A stretch of DNA of 30,798 bases from a virus: positions 1 to 30,798 of IMG/VR virus record IMGVR_UViG_3300037087_000136. One strand, given 5' to 3'. The position numbers and the translations under genes were made by a program. Below the pieces are notes generated by a model. It did not search any database and was not told where the DNA came from. It worked only from the letters and a program-made list of their open reading frames with translations. This document shows, piece by piece, positions 24,850-30,798 of the stretch. Position 1 is the stretch's first letter; every line of letters starts with the position of its first letter.

Positions 24850-25182
24850 TTACGCCGTGCTGTACGACACCATCGCCACGTCGCCGGGATTGGTGCCGTG
24901 TATGTAGTAGGCCGACACGTCGATGGTGTTGCTATCAGTCTGCGTCTCCAGCTTCCATATCACGCCGGCCTTGATCGAGCTGTCCGGGTTGATGTCTACC
25001 GACGGAGATATAAATGAACCGGGAGACGCCACGTCGGCAGTCGTCATGTTGGCTCCGCCAATCTTGATATTGCCTCGGTTGCCAGGAGCTGACTGCACGG
25101 AGAGCTTGCAGACGTTCGTCTTCGCCGTTTCCAATCGAATTGGCGACGTGCCAATTGTTACTAGTTTCCAGTTTTCTTGCAT
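24850..25182 (-). CDS. Small hypothetical protein after large terminase
   Basis: 110 aa. ATG 25182 follows the large terminase stop, with TAGGGAGGACACA serving as stop plus ribosome site. It reads MQENWKLVTIGTSPIRLETA, then CKLSVQSAPGNRGNIKIGGA and KAGVIWKLETQTDSNTIDVS. The alternation suggests a compact beta protein of about jelly-roll size. It has no signal peptide or membrane segment. Proteins of this size and composition occur as minor virion or decoration proteins in phage head modules, but I do not recognise the family, so function stays open. Confidence 0.65.
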   Translation of the reverse strand: MQENWKLVTIGTSPIRLETAKTNVCKLSVQSAPGNRGNIKIGGANMTTADVASPGSFISPSVDINPDSSIKAGVIWKLETQTDSNTIDVSAYYIHGTNPGDVAMVSYSTA

Positions 25183-25192
25183 TGTGTCCTCC

Positions 25193-26875
25193 CTACATCA
25201 CTATTCCCTTACGTCCGCCGCCCTGCATCCTCAGCGAGAAGGTGTACTCAACCATGTAGCCGAGCGCGTCGCTGATGTGCGTGCGGTGCTTGTCCTTGCC
25301 CTTTTCCAACAGACCCGTTGAGTTGCCGCCAGAGTCTGTGGCCCAACTCACCTTCTTAAAGTCCTTCACCAACTCAGGACACAGCTGCCTTTGTACGAAC
25401 AGGCGCATCGTTCCGTCGGCAGCCTTCAGGCAGTTGTTGACGGCGTTGACGCGGTCCATGATACGTGGGTTCGCGCGCCTTCGAATGAATCGGGCGTGCA
25501 GCGTGCGATCGAGGTTGAGGTGCTCGGCTACGATCTGCCAGTTGGTCTTGGCGCTGTTCGGTGAACGCTGCGAGCCGGCCGAATCGCCGTATATCTCGAT
25601 GTCGAGCGTATAGCCCCGCTTATACTTCTGAAGGGCGCCCATTGGCCCGATTAGGTGAAACATCATGTCGGGCGTGTTGCTATTCGGCAGCGCCAACTCC
25701 TCCAGAATCTCGCAGCGCTCCAGGATGCGCGGACCGACGCCTCGCTCGTACTGCCCAATGACCGCGCACATCGGGTCAACGTTGAAATCCATCGAAATGA
25801 ACAGCTGCATGCGGTCGTCGCGAGTGAGATCCCTAACGGTCTTCGTCTCGTCAAACTGGTGGTAGACGTTGCCCTCGTCGGCTTCGTCACCTGGACGCTG
25901 CTGAAAGAGGGCGAACCAATCTCGCTGTGAAAGGCTGCGAAACTTCGCTAAGTCGTCTTCAGTATAGCGGTCAGGACATAGTGCTTCACCGCGCCGCCGC
26001 CCGATGAAGTCACGCCACTGGTCAGAACCTTCGCGCCTTAACATTGCGCGCGTCGCAGCTAGATCGAGTGCACCCAGACGCAACTCGTTGACTGGAACGC
26101 CGTAGCTCCTATAGTGAACCTCAGCCTCAGGTTCCGCCAGTGCAGGAAAACAGAACACCTCCCAACCCTCTACCTGAGCCTTAGCGTCGCCTTCGGCCTT
26201 CTTCTTCAGATTTTCCTTCTCGCACTGCAGAATGCGGCCAGTGAGATCGTCCGAATGCCAACGAGTTCCAATCATAAGCATAGAACCGCCGGGCTCCATG
26301 CGAGATCTTACTGTCGAGGTATACCACTCCCAAGTCTTTTCCCGAATCGTAGGCGAATTCGCCTCTTCTGCATTTTTAATTACGTCGTCGAGGATCAGGA
26401 GGTTGGCTCCCTTACCAGTGATGGGGCCTCCTGCGCCAGCGCAAGTCATACCTCCACCGGCGGTAGTTTCCCAGCGATGAGCGGCCGGCATCTTGACCTT
26501 ATGCTGCACCGTCAGAAGATCTTTATTGTCGATGAGGATGTCTCGAACCTTGGCGCCCCACGTCGTGGCGAAGTCCATCTCGTACGATGAAAGAATTATG
26601 CGATTCTGAGGAAATAGTTCTGTGTACCAGGCGGGAAACCACTTTGAGCCGGTCTCACTTTTCGAATGACGCGGAGGCATCACCACTATCAGGCGCTTAA
26701 TGCGCCCAACAGCTAAGTCAACCAACTTGCGTGATAGGAGTTGCAGATACGGCCAAGTGCGATACTGCCCACCTGAAAGTCGAACGGCGAATGAGGCCGG
26801 CGTCATCTTCCAAAGAAGACTGGCAAATGCCGGATCCTGCAGCTGCATCTCCGTAACTGGACCGATTGGCCCCAT
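25193..26875 (-). CDS. terL: Terminase large subunit
   Basis: 560 aa. The ATPase half has a non-canonical Walker A at 65-74 (VMPPRHSKSE), a Walker B at 158-164 (NLLILDD) and the coupling motif LMIGTRWHSDD at about 200-210. The RNase-H-like nuclease half shows the metal ligands Asp363 (SMDFNVDP), Asp431 (YGDSAG) and Asp536 (ISDALGY). All active-site elements appear intact and the length is normal. The protein threads DNA into the procapsid through the portal using ATP and cuts concatemers. The start ATG 26875 comes 3 bases after the upstream stop. The next gene begins at once with a stop-embedded ribosome site. This is the most secure assignment in the window. Confidence 0.96.
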   Translation of the reverse strand: MGPIGPVTEMQLQDPAFASLLWKMTPASFAVRLSGGQYRTWPYLQLLSRKLVDLAVGRIKRLIVVMPPRHSKSETGSKWFPAWYTELFPQNRIILSSYEMDFATTWGAKVRDILIDNKDLLTVQHKVKMPAAHRWETTAGGGMTCAGAGGPITGKGANLLILDDVIKNAEEANSPTIREKTWEWYTSTVRSRMEPGGSMLMIGTRWHSDDLTGRILQCEKENLKKKAEGDAKAQVEGWEVFCFPALAEPEAEVHYRSYGVPVNELRLGALDLAATRAMLRREGSDQWRDFIGRRRGEALCPDRYTEDDLAKFRSLSQRDWFALFQQRPGDEADEGNVYHQFDETKTVRDLTRDDRMQLFISMDFNVDPMCAVIGQYERGVGPRILERCEILEELALPNSNTPDMMFHLIGPMGALQKYKRGYTLDIEIYGDSAGSQRSPNSAKTNWQIVAEHLNLDRTLHARFIRRRANPRIMDRVNAVNNCLKAADGTMRLFVQRQLCPELVKDFKKVSWATDSGGNSTGLLEKGKDKHRTHISDALGYMVEYTFSLRMQGGGRKGIVM

Positions 26876-26878
26876 CGT

Positions 26879-27277
26879 CTACCGTCTCCCCATCACGAAC
26901 TTACCCATCAACGCTTTAGCTGCCCGAGCACCGGTCGCCCGCACCGCGCGCGCGAATAAGGCTTGCTGCTCATCAGTCACGGCGCGTCGGCCATTTTCAC
27001 CCACCAATAAATGGTGCGTGTAGAACTTGATGCCTCCGTCGGTCGCACTCTTCACGCCTGTGCGCCTGGCGTAGATCTTGTATGGTTTGTCGCTGGGTTC
27101 GACAGAAGCAGAGGCGTAGGCCGCCTCTGCGACTATAGAGAAGAAATCATCCGGATGCAGTGACCCGCAGTACTCACACACGCGATCACCACTATCGTGC
27201 TGCAGCCAGTGATCGGCGTTCTCCTGACCGATGTGCCTGCTGCACGTCATCAGCTCAGGAAGCTTTGTCAAGGGCAT
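26879..27277 (-). CDS. Zinc-finger-like protein of the packaging module
   Basis: 132 aa. ATG 27277 starts one base after the upstream TAG (TAGGATG). The N-terminus contains CSRHIGQENADHW (Cys12, His15) and VCEYCGSLHPDDFF (Cys34, Cys37), a likely zinc-binding finger. The rest reads KPYKIYARRTGVKSATDGGI and HHLLVGENG, then a basic helix ending AKALMGKFVMGRR. Genes of this kind are often found directly before the large terminase in phages of this type. A DNA-binding role in packaging, or action as part of the small terminase, is plausible but inferred. Residue counts are by eye. Confidence 0.65.
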   Translation of the reverse strand: MPLTKLPELMTCSRHIGQENADHWLQHDSGDRVCEYCGSLHPDDFFSIVAEAAYASASVEPSDKPYKIYARRTGVKSATDGGIKFYTHHLLVGENGRRAVTDEQQALFARAVRATGARAAKALMGKFVMGRR

Positions 27278-27278
27278 C

Positions 27279-27626
27279 CTACATCACCGGCAGTCCAGTT
27301 GCGTCGCCCATCTCAGACTCCAGCGTTGCTTGGGCTGCGGCGACCGAAAGACGTTGGGCGGCATCGGCCAACAGGGGGTCTGAGAGGATCTTCTGCAGCA
27401 GAGCCGATTGAGCCTCGTCTCCCCTGCCAACGTCCAGTTTGCCCTCGAGGGCGACCGACGCCAGCTTCGGCCAGGCATATGGCAGCAGCACCTCGGCGAT
27501 TTCCTTCTTCTGATCAAAGCCCATGCCCGGAGATTGTGCCATTAGCACGAGCTCCTCCAACGGATCGTAGGCATGCTTCTGCATCGCCTCTCGAGCTGCA
27601 ACCCTTACGCTAACGTTCCTGGCCAC
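27279..27626 (-). CDS. Terminase small subunit candidate
   Basis: 115 aa from a GTG at 27626, well placed after ACAGGAGAACCACG. It begins MARNVSVRVAAREAMQKHAY and has a segment KKEIAEVLLPYAWPKLASVA followed by LEGKLDVG. That motif (a helix, then YxxPKLxSVxxxG) is common in short phage proteins located just upstream of the large terminase and often annotated as DNA-packaging or small terminase proteins. The C-terminal half is Ala/Leu-rich helix (DPLLADAAQRLSVAAAQATL), compatible with oligomerisation. I see no classical helix-turn-helix, so the label rests on the motif and position two genes before the large subunit. Confidence 0.55.
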   Translation of the reverse strand: MARNVSVRVAAREAMQKHAYDPLEELVLMAQSPGMGFDQKKEIAEVLLPYAWPKLASVALEGKLDVGRGDEAQSALLQKILSDPLLADAAQRLSVAAAQATLESEMGDATGLPVM

Positions 27627-27697
27627 CGTGGTTCTCCTGTAGCTGCACTACAACGCCGCTACGAATACTGTAGTCCGGAGACGAGGCACCGCTGGAA

Positions 27698-27970
27698 CTA
27701 TGTTGCTGATGCAGCGTCTCCTCCGGGGGCTTCTGTCTTCGTCGTGCTGGTCGTCTGAGACGTGGTTGCTCGCCCTGATTTAGGATCGCCAACTTGCTCA
27801 GGCATCCCCTTGCCGAACTTGTACCCCAGTACCAGGTTCAAGCCGTTGGAGAAGACGCCTATGGCAAACCATGCGCCCTTCTCATAGCTCGGCGTCCATA
27901 TAAAGCTGAGGAGCGCCAGAATGAAGAGCGCGACACCCAACTCCATGATGATCCAACTTTCGGCCTTCAT
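27698..27970 (-). CDS. Two-TM membrane protein, holin candidate
   Basis: 90 aa from ATG 27970, chosen because GGGAGGGATCCT lies immediately upstream; a start at 27988 would overlap the upstream gene. There are two hydrophobic segments, about 7-26 (IIMELGVALFILALLSFIW) and 34-50 (AWFAIGVFSNGLNLVLG), then a hydrophilic tail rich in Thr/Ser/Ala (TTSQTTSTTKTEAPG). Size, topology and location among exported proteins fit a class II holin, which would permeabilise the inner membrane at lysis. No endolysin is visible next to it, so a different membrane role is possible. The following 71 bases (27627-27697) hold no gene I can support. Confidence 0.55.
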   Translation of the reverse strand: MKAESWIIMELGVALFILALLSFIWTPSYEKGAWFAIGVFSNGLNLVLGYKFGKGMPEQVGDPKSGRATTSQTTSTTKTEAPGGDAASAT

Positions 27971-27981
27971 AGGATCCCTCC

Positions 27982-28521
27982 CTACCACGTCTTCCCGAAC
28001 CCAAAGCGATAGGTACCGCGGGCCCCAAGCTTCTTTAGCTTCTCAGGCAGGTTCGCCTCCTGCTGCATCACGGAGATGTCGTCCTTCTGCCATGTGGCTG
28101 AGAACGCCGCCACTGCACCTGGAATGTTGAGCAGCTTCGCCATGCTGGCAGTTGCCCACGGTCCTAATGCAAAGCTCCCGCCTAGCCCGTTCGCACTCAT
28201 CGCCGCGCCCGCACCTTGGAGACTTCCAGCTGTGAACCACGTGTGATGCAAAAAGACGATCTTGGTATCCACCCGCGCCGCCGTCGAGTTACCGAAGTAG
28301 TCGGTCGCCACGCCGGCGTACGAGTGAAACGCGAACCCGCCAATCGTCACATCTGGCAATGCCTTGTCGATCTCGAGCCATCCCGACATCTGAGGCGTGC
28401 TCATGGCCTGGAAGCCGAGCCCTCCGCCGCCGAAGTTATTAGGAAGTGTAGTTTGCCCGAACGCGCCAACCGCGAGCATGAGCGCAAGCGAAAATGCGAG
28501 TACAACCGTTCTAAAGTTCAT
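27982..28521 (-). CDS. Exported protein with outer-membrane-like C-terminus
   Basis: 179 aa. ATG 28521 follows TAGGAGAACACG. Residues 1-23 form a clear signal peptide (basic MNFR, hydrophobic core, cleavage near AFG|QTT). The mature part is Gly-rich with alternating aromatic residues (GGGGLGFQAMSTPQMSGWLE, then VTIGGFAFHSYAGVATDYFG, VDTKIVFLHHTWFTAGSLQG) and ends RGTYRFGFGKTW. An aromatic final residue after an alternating strand is the C-terminal signature of beta-barrel outer membrane proteins. At about 156 mature residues it could be a small barrel of roughly eight strands. A phage-made outer-membrane protein could alter receptors or exclude other phages, which is inference. A Gly-rich soluble secreted protein is the alternative. 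Confidence 0.6.
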   Translation of the reverse strand: MNFRTVVLAFSLALMLAVGAFGQTTLPNNFGGGGLGFQAMSTPQMSGWLEIDKALPDVTIGGFAFHSYAGVATDYFGNSTAARVDTKIVFLHHTWFTAGSLQGAGAAMSANGLGGSFALGPWATASMAKLLNIPGAVAAFSATWQKDDISVMQQEANLPEKLKKLGARGTYRFGFGKTW

Positions 28522-28530
28522 CGTGTTCTC

Positions 28531-28683
28531 CTAAGTCTCTTTCCACTCCAGAAAGAAGGTCTTTCCGCATCCGGCAGTCAGAAACGTTATTGGTTGATCG
28601 AGTTGACGCGCCGGAAAGTCACCACCGTAATCCGCCAGTTGCCCAGCTACGCGCCGCGTCGCGGCCACCTCGTCTTGGCTCAT
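28531..28683 (-). CDS. 50-aa small protein
   Basis: This short gene is easily missed. The ATG at 28683 sits 10 bases after the upstream stop, in TAGGGAGAAATTT, and the frame ends with TAG at 28531, itself part of the next ribosome site. The product begins MSQDEVAATRRVAGQLADYG, continues DFPARQLDQPITFL and ends CGKTFFLEWKET. It is soluble, with one Cys. The letters GCGKT recall a P-loop but are too isolated in 50 residues to mean one. Coding support comes from good initiation context and exact fit between two genes. Function unknown. Confidence 0.6.
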   Translation of the reverse strand: MSQDEVAATRRVAGQLADYGGDFPARQLDQPITFLTAGCGKTFFLEWKET

Positions 28684-28693
28684 AAATTTCTCC

Positions 28694-29386
28694 CTACCAG
28701 ATCGCCAGCGCGATCCGAATCAGCAGCGGCACAACCCCCACCGCTTTTTGCCCCGGCGTCTTCGGCGCCGTAATCGCATCCACTTCCCGCTTCCCATCGG
28801 CCGCCATTTCCGCCACGCTCGCCGCACTGCTTTCCACGGACGCAGCCACCTTCGGCGCCGCGTCGCGCACAGCTTGAGCGGCTTGCGCCACGCTCGTAAT
28901 GGCTACCGTGGCCGAATCGGCTGACCCTTGAATGTCTGGATATAGCGCATCCAGCGTGTCCTGCGCATCCAGTACCAAGGCAGCCGCATTCGTGAGCACA
29001 GGCCGCGTGTTGACCTCCAGTGTGGTAACCGCGCCCACGGCTTGAACCGCGCTCGCCGCAACCTTCGGCATCGCGTCCCGCACGGCCTGTGATGCCTGCG
29101 CCACGCTCGTGATGGCTACCGTCGCCGAGTCAGCTGATCCTTGAAGATCTGGATAGAGCGCATCGAGGGTGTCCTGCCCGTCCTTGGCAAGCGATGCCGC
29201 GTTCGCCAGAGCCGGTCGAGCATCGCCCTCGATCCGGTCCACCCGTGCCAGCAGCGCCGCCTGCGCCGTGGCTATCATCTGCGGCGCACACACCACATCT
29301 GCGCGCACGGATATCAGCAGTGCCCCAGTGCACACCGACACGAAGGCTACCGAGGTGACCATGATCCATGATTGAGGCTGCGTCAT
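28694..29386 (-). CDS. Duplicated-helix protein with hydrophobic ends (envelope/lysis region)
   Basis: 230 aa from ATG 29386, the first start beyond the upstream stop; the frame extends to 29527 but that part overlaps the neighbour. A hydrophobic stretch at about 7-28 (IMVTSVAFVSVCTGALLISV) is a likely signal anchor. Residues 57-112 and 128-183 are two copies of one unit (47 of 56 residues the same by my count) containing TLDALYPD, QGSADSATVAITSVAQA and QAVRDA. The C-terminus is again hydrophobic (VGVVPLLIRIALAIW). This suggests a membrane-tethered, Ala-rich helical rod, which could span periplasm as spanins do. No lipobox is visible. A spanin role is inferred only from shape and location. 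Confidence 0.6.
   Translation of the reverse strand: MTQPQSWIMVTSVAFVSVCTGALLISVRADVVCAPQMIATAQAALLARVDRIEGDARPALANAASLAKDGQDTLDALYPDLQGSADSATVAITSVAQASQAVRDAMPKVAASAVQAVGAVTTLEVNTRPVLTNAAALVLDAQDTLDALYPDIQGSADSATVAITSVAQAAQAVRDAAPKVAASVESSAASVAEMAADGKREVDAITAPKTPGQKAVGVVPLLIRIALAIW
28838..29218 (-). repeat. Internal tandem duplication (two 168-bp units)
   Basis: The units 29051-29218 and 28838-29005 encode near-identical 56-residue segments, with a 71-residue period. DNA copies differ at many synonymous positions (for example TGAATGTCTGG versus TGAAGATCTGG on the plus strand), so the duplication is not recent and protein sequence appears conserved. Confidence 0.85.
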
Positions 29387-29391
29387 TTCAA

Positions 29392-30246
29392 TTACTTGAC
29401 TACCCATACGAGCGTGCCAGATACCATCATGCAGACGTAGTAAACGTCGGTGGTCGTCGTGTTGTCGAACCACGTGTCCCCGCGAGCTGCGCACGTCGGC
29501 GTCGTGTTCTGAGTGAATGATGGCCACCTACTAGGAGCCCCGCTGATTGCAGCCTGTCTGCTAGTATCGACGGGGTGCACGTGGTCCTCCAGCGCGTACT
29601 TACTGGCCGTACCAACCGCCACAGTTCCATCCATCTTAGGCGCGGCAGTTGCCGCCTGTGGTATCCGCACGAACACCCAGCTCCGAACTCCCGCTGATGT
29701 GGAAACTAGGAATGAACCAGTTACCGAAGGATTCCCGAGAGCGGGTTCAGATGAGCTCCATGCGGGAACACTATTCGTGAACGTCACACCATAGGTTCCC
29801 ACACCTGGCGCAGGCAAGAGCTGCGCTATCCCGGTAGCGCCTCCGTAGAGCATAGAGCCCTGGCTCAAGCCAGCTATAAGTGAGTAGGCTATAGGGTAAA
29901 TCGGCGTAGTGACGATGCCGCTCTCTATGTCCCTGATGGCGAACGGTCCACCGGTTGGGATAGTCCATGTCGCAGTCTTCTGAGTATTGACGTAGAATAC
30001 GGCGTACGTACCTGGGTACAGCACGGCAGATAGATGGCCGCCCACCACGTGCAGGGTGATACCGGTAGGAACCAAGGTTACGCCTGCCGGCATCGTTGCT
30101 CTGGACTGTATGGTGATGACGCCATTCCATAGTGCGCCCGACTCACTGCGTACCTGAGTGTCGAGGATAGAGACTGGTGTTACTTGAGCGACGGCAGTGG
30201 CGACAGTCACCGCGAGGAAAAATAGCCATAGTGAAGTACGCGTCAT
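29392..30246 (-). CDS. Exported protein with tail-fibre-type DHVHP motif
   Basis: 284 aa from ATG 30246 (an in-frame GTG at 30267 would add seven residues; neither has a clear ribosome site). A signal peptide is plain: MTRTSLWLFFLAVTVATAVA, cleavage near AVA|QVTP. The next 90 residues form a beta domain (ALWNGVITIQSRATMPAGVT, then GHLSAVLYPGTYAVFYV). Near 203-231 is MDGTVAVGTASKYALEDHVH followed by PVDTSRQ, a motif typical of phage tail fibre and collar proteins. The C-terminus is CAARGDTWFDNTTTTDVYYV, then MVSGTLVWVVK. A signal peptide on a fibre-like protein is unexpected, since virion fibres assemble in the cytoplasm. It may act in the periplasm or on the cell surface, or the leader may be misread. 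Confidence 0.65.
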   Translation of the reverse strand: MTRTSLWLFFLAVTVATAVAQVTPVSILDTQVRSESGALWNGVITIQSRATMPAGVTLVPTGITLHVVGGHLSAVLYPGTYAVFYVNTQKTATWTIPTGGPFAIRDIESGIVTTPIYPIAYSLIAGLSQGSMLYGGATGIAQLLPAPGVGTYGVTFTNSVPAWSSSEPALGNPSVTGSFLVSTSAGVRSWVFVRIPQAATAAPKMDGTVAVGTASKYALEDHVHPVDTSRQAAISGAPSRWPSFTQNTTPTCAARGDTWFDNTTTTDVYYVCMMVSGTLVWVVK

Positions 30247-30298
30247 GGGATGATAGTACAACGGCACGCAGCAACGCCCAACCGCGCATTGGCTAACT

Positions 30299-30652
30299 TC
30301 ATTTCTTTGCTTCGGGTGGTGTTTGGGAAGCTGGCTGCACCCACTTAAGGTCGTTGTCCAGGAGGCACCCAGAGCACTCGTACTGCTTCTGGAGCGCCTC
30401 GACCTTAGCCTGAACCTGCGGCTGTAGCTTGTCCAGCGCAGCCTTCGATTCGTTGTACTGAACTTGCGCCTGGATCATCGCCAGCTGCGCCTGCGTGATC
30501 GATAGCTGCAACTCGCGGACGGAGCGGGCATCGGCGTCGGCGAGCGGCTTGACGGTAACCGTCGCCGCGTCTTTCGGCTTGTCCTGCGCCCACGATGAGG
30601 CAGGGTAAACTGCCGCGAAGACGAGCCACGCCAACTTTTTAGCTAACGTCAT
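30299..30652 (-). CDS. Exported coiled-coil protein
   Basis: 117 aa. ATG 30652 overlaps the upstream stop (ATGA), with AAAGGAGGAAGTAACAAA upstream, a strong ribosome site. Residues 1-22 are a signal peptide (MTLAKKLAWLVFAAVYPASS, cleavage near SWA|QD). Residues about 40-90 form an amphipathic coiled coil rich in Gln/Ala/Lys (RELQLSITQAQLAMIQAQVQ, then KLQPQVQAKVEALQKQ). This is followed by CSGC (Cys93, Cys96) and a Pro-rich end. It is predicted periplasmic. The paired cysteines could form a disulfide or bind a metal. In a lysis region it could be a spanin-like or envelope protein, but there is no lipobox and no family is recognised. Confidence 0.65.
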   Translation of the reverse strand: MTLAKKLAWLVFAAVYPASSWAQDKPKDAATVTVKPLADADARSVRELQLSITQAQLAMIQAQVQYNESKAALDKLQPQVQAKVEALQKQYECSGCLLDNDLKWVQPASQTPPEAKK

Positions 30653-30798
30653 TTTGTTACTTCCTCCTTTAGGGCAGGCAGGTAGACCGCACGCAATGCC
30701 TGCACGATCGCGCTAAGGGCGGCAGTGGCATCTCCCGTCACCTTGCCATCCTTGTCAACGGTAGCGAGTGTCTTCCCGGTACCGCCCTTGATGGCTCC
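30649..30798 (-). CDS. C-terminal end of an unrecognised gene (partial)
   Basis: The frame is open from the right edge to a TGA at 30649-30651, giving the last 49 residues of a protein whose start lies outside the window. It reads GAIKGGTGKTLATVDKDGKV, then TGDATAALSAIVQALRAVYL, ending LKEEVTK. GGTGKT resembles a P-loop but the context is Gly/Thr-rich and too short to judge. Its stop overlaps the next ATG by 4 bases, so it belongs to the same transcription unit. Confidence 0.55.
   Translation of the reverse strand, partial: GAIKGGTGKTLATVDKDGKVTGDATAALSAIVQALRAVYLPALKEEVTK

Noticed and set aside
27610-27792. 60-aa minus-strand frame overlapping the holin candidate's end and the small terminase candidate's start
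   Set aside because: Starts on a TTG without a ribosome site, reads as Arg/Gln-rich low-complexity text, and overlaps genes on both sides. An embedded lysis gene cannot be excluded but is not supported.
28561-28570. GCGKT in the 50-aa protein as a P-loop
   Set aside because: The protein is too short for a nucleotide-binding fold and lacks the other motifs.
30760-30798. GGTGKT in the right-edge partial protein as a P-loop ATPase
   Set aside because: Only 49 residues are visible, the surroundings are Gly/Thr-rich, and there is no hydrophobic strand before the loop or a Walker B.

Overview
The window is a 30.8 kb piece of the late (virion assembly and lysis/envelope) half of a tailed dsDNA phage or prophage genome with a siphovirus-type long tail. 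Every gene I can support lies on the minus strand, so transcription and genome order run from right (30798) to left (1). Genes are tightly packed: most junctions are 0-20 bp or overlap by 1-20 bp, and no stretch over 300 bases lacks a gene. The longest gaps are about 70-90 bp, at 18419-18503, 19293-19358, 20259-20333, 21117-21206 and 24791-24849. I see no rRNA, tRNA, CRISPR array, insertion sequence or integrase. Signal peptides of the AxA|Q type, and an exported protein ending in an aromatic residue like an outer-membrane barrel, suggest a Gram-negative host. An Acidobacteriota-like host is only a guess from the style of the exported proteins.

Right end (about 27.7-30.8 kb), an envelope/lysis-like module: the end of an unrecognised gene; a 117-aa exported coiled-coil protein; an exported protein carrying a tail-fibre DHVHP motif; a 230-aa protein with hydrophobic ends and an internal duplication; a 50-aa small protein; a 179-aa exported protein ending in Trp; and a two-TM, holin-sized membrane protein. 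No endolysin is recognisable here.

Packaging and head (about 17.4-27.6 kb): small terminase candidate, zinc-finger protein, large terminase, a small unknown protein, then a two-gene cassette with its own candidate extended -10 promoter. The cassette encodes an HEFVE-motif protein and a PurD-like ATP-grasp enzyme. It is followed by portal, a small protein, scaffold-like protein, major capsid protein, two small probable virion proteins and a head-tail connector candidate. GC-rich hairpins follow the capsid gene and one of the small virion genes.

Neck and tail (1 to about 17.4 kb): a MuF-like minor head protein, tail terminator candidate, an unknown protein, a tail tube protein with an inserted beta domain, a tail-assembly chaperone locus, a 2576-aa tape measure protein, a DUF2460-like distal tail protein with a lectin-like module, and a tail hub of more than 1521 aa that runs off the left edge and appears to fuse lambda gpL-like and gpJ-like parts.

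The most unusual item is the chaperone locus at 13572-14484. Three overlapping reading frames are joined by two canonical -1 slippery heptamers 77 nt apart (A_AAA_AAC, then A_AAA_AAG, each in the correct frame). Base composition and protein content favour a two-step -1/-1 shift over the usual single shift. Two homopolymer sequencing errors are the main alternative. The second item of interest is the ATP-grasp/HEFVE cassette inserted between packaging and portal genes.
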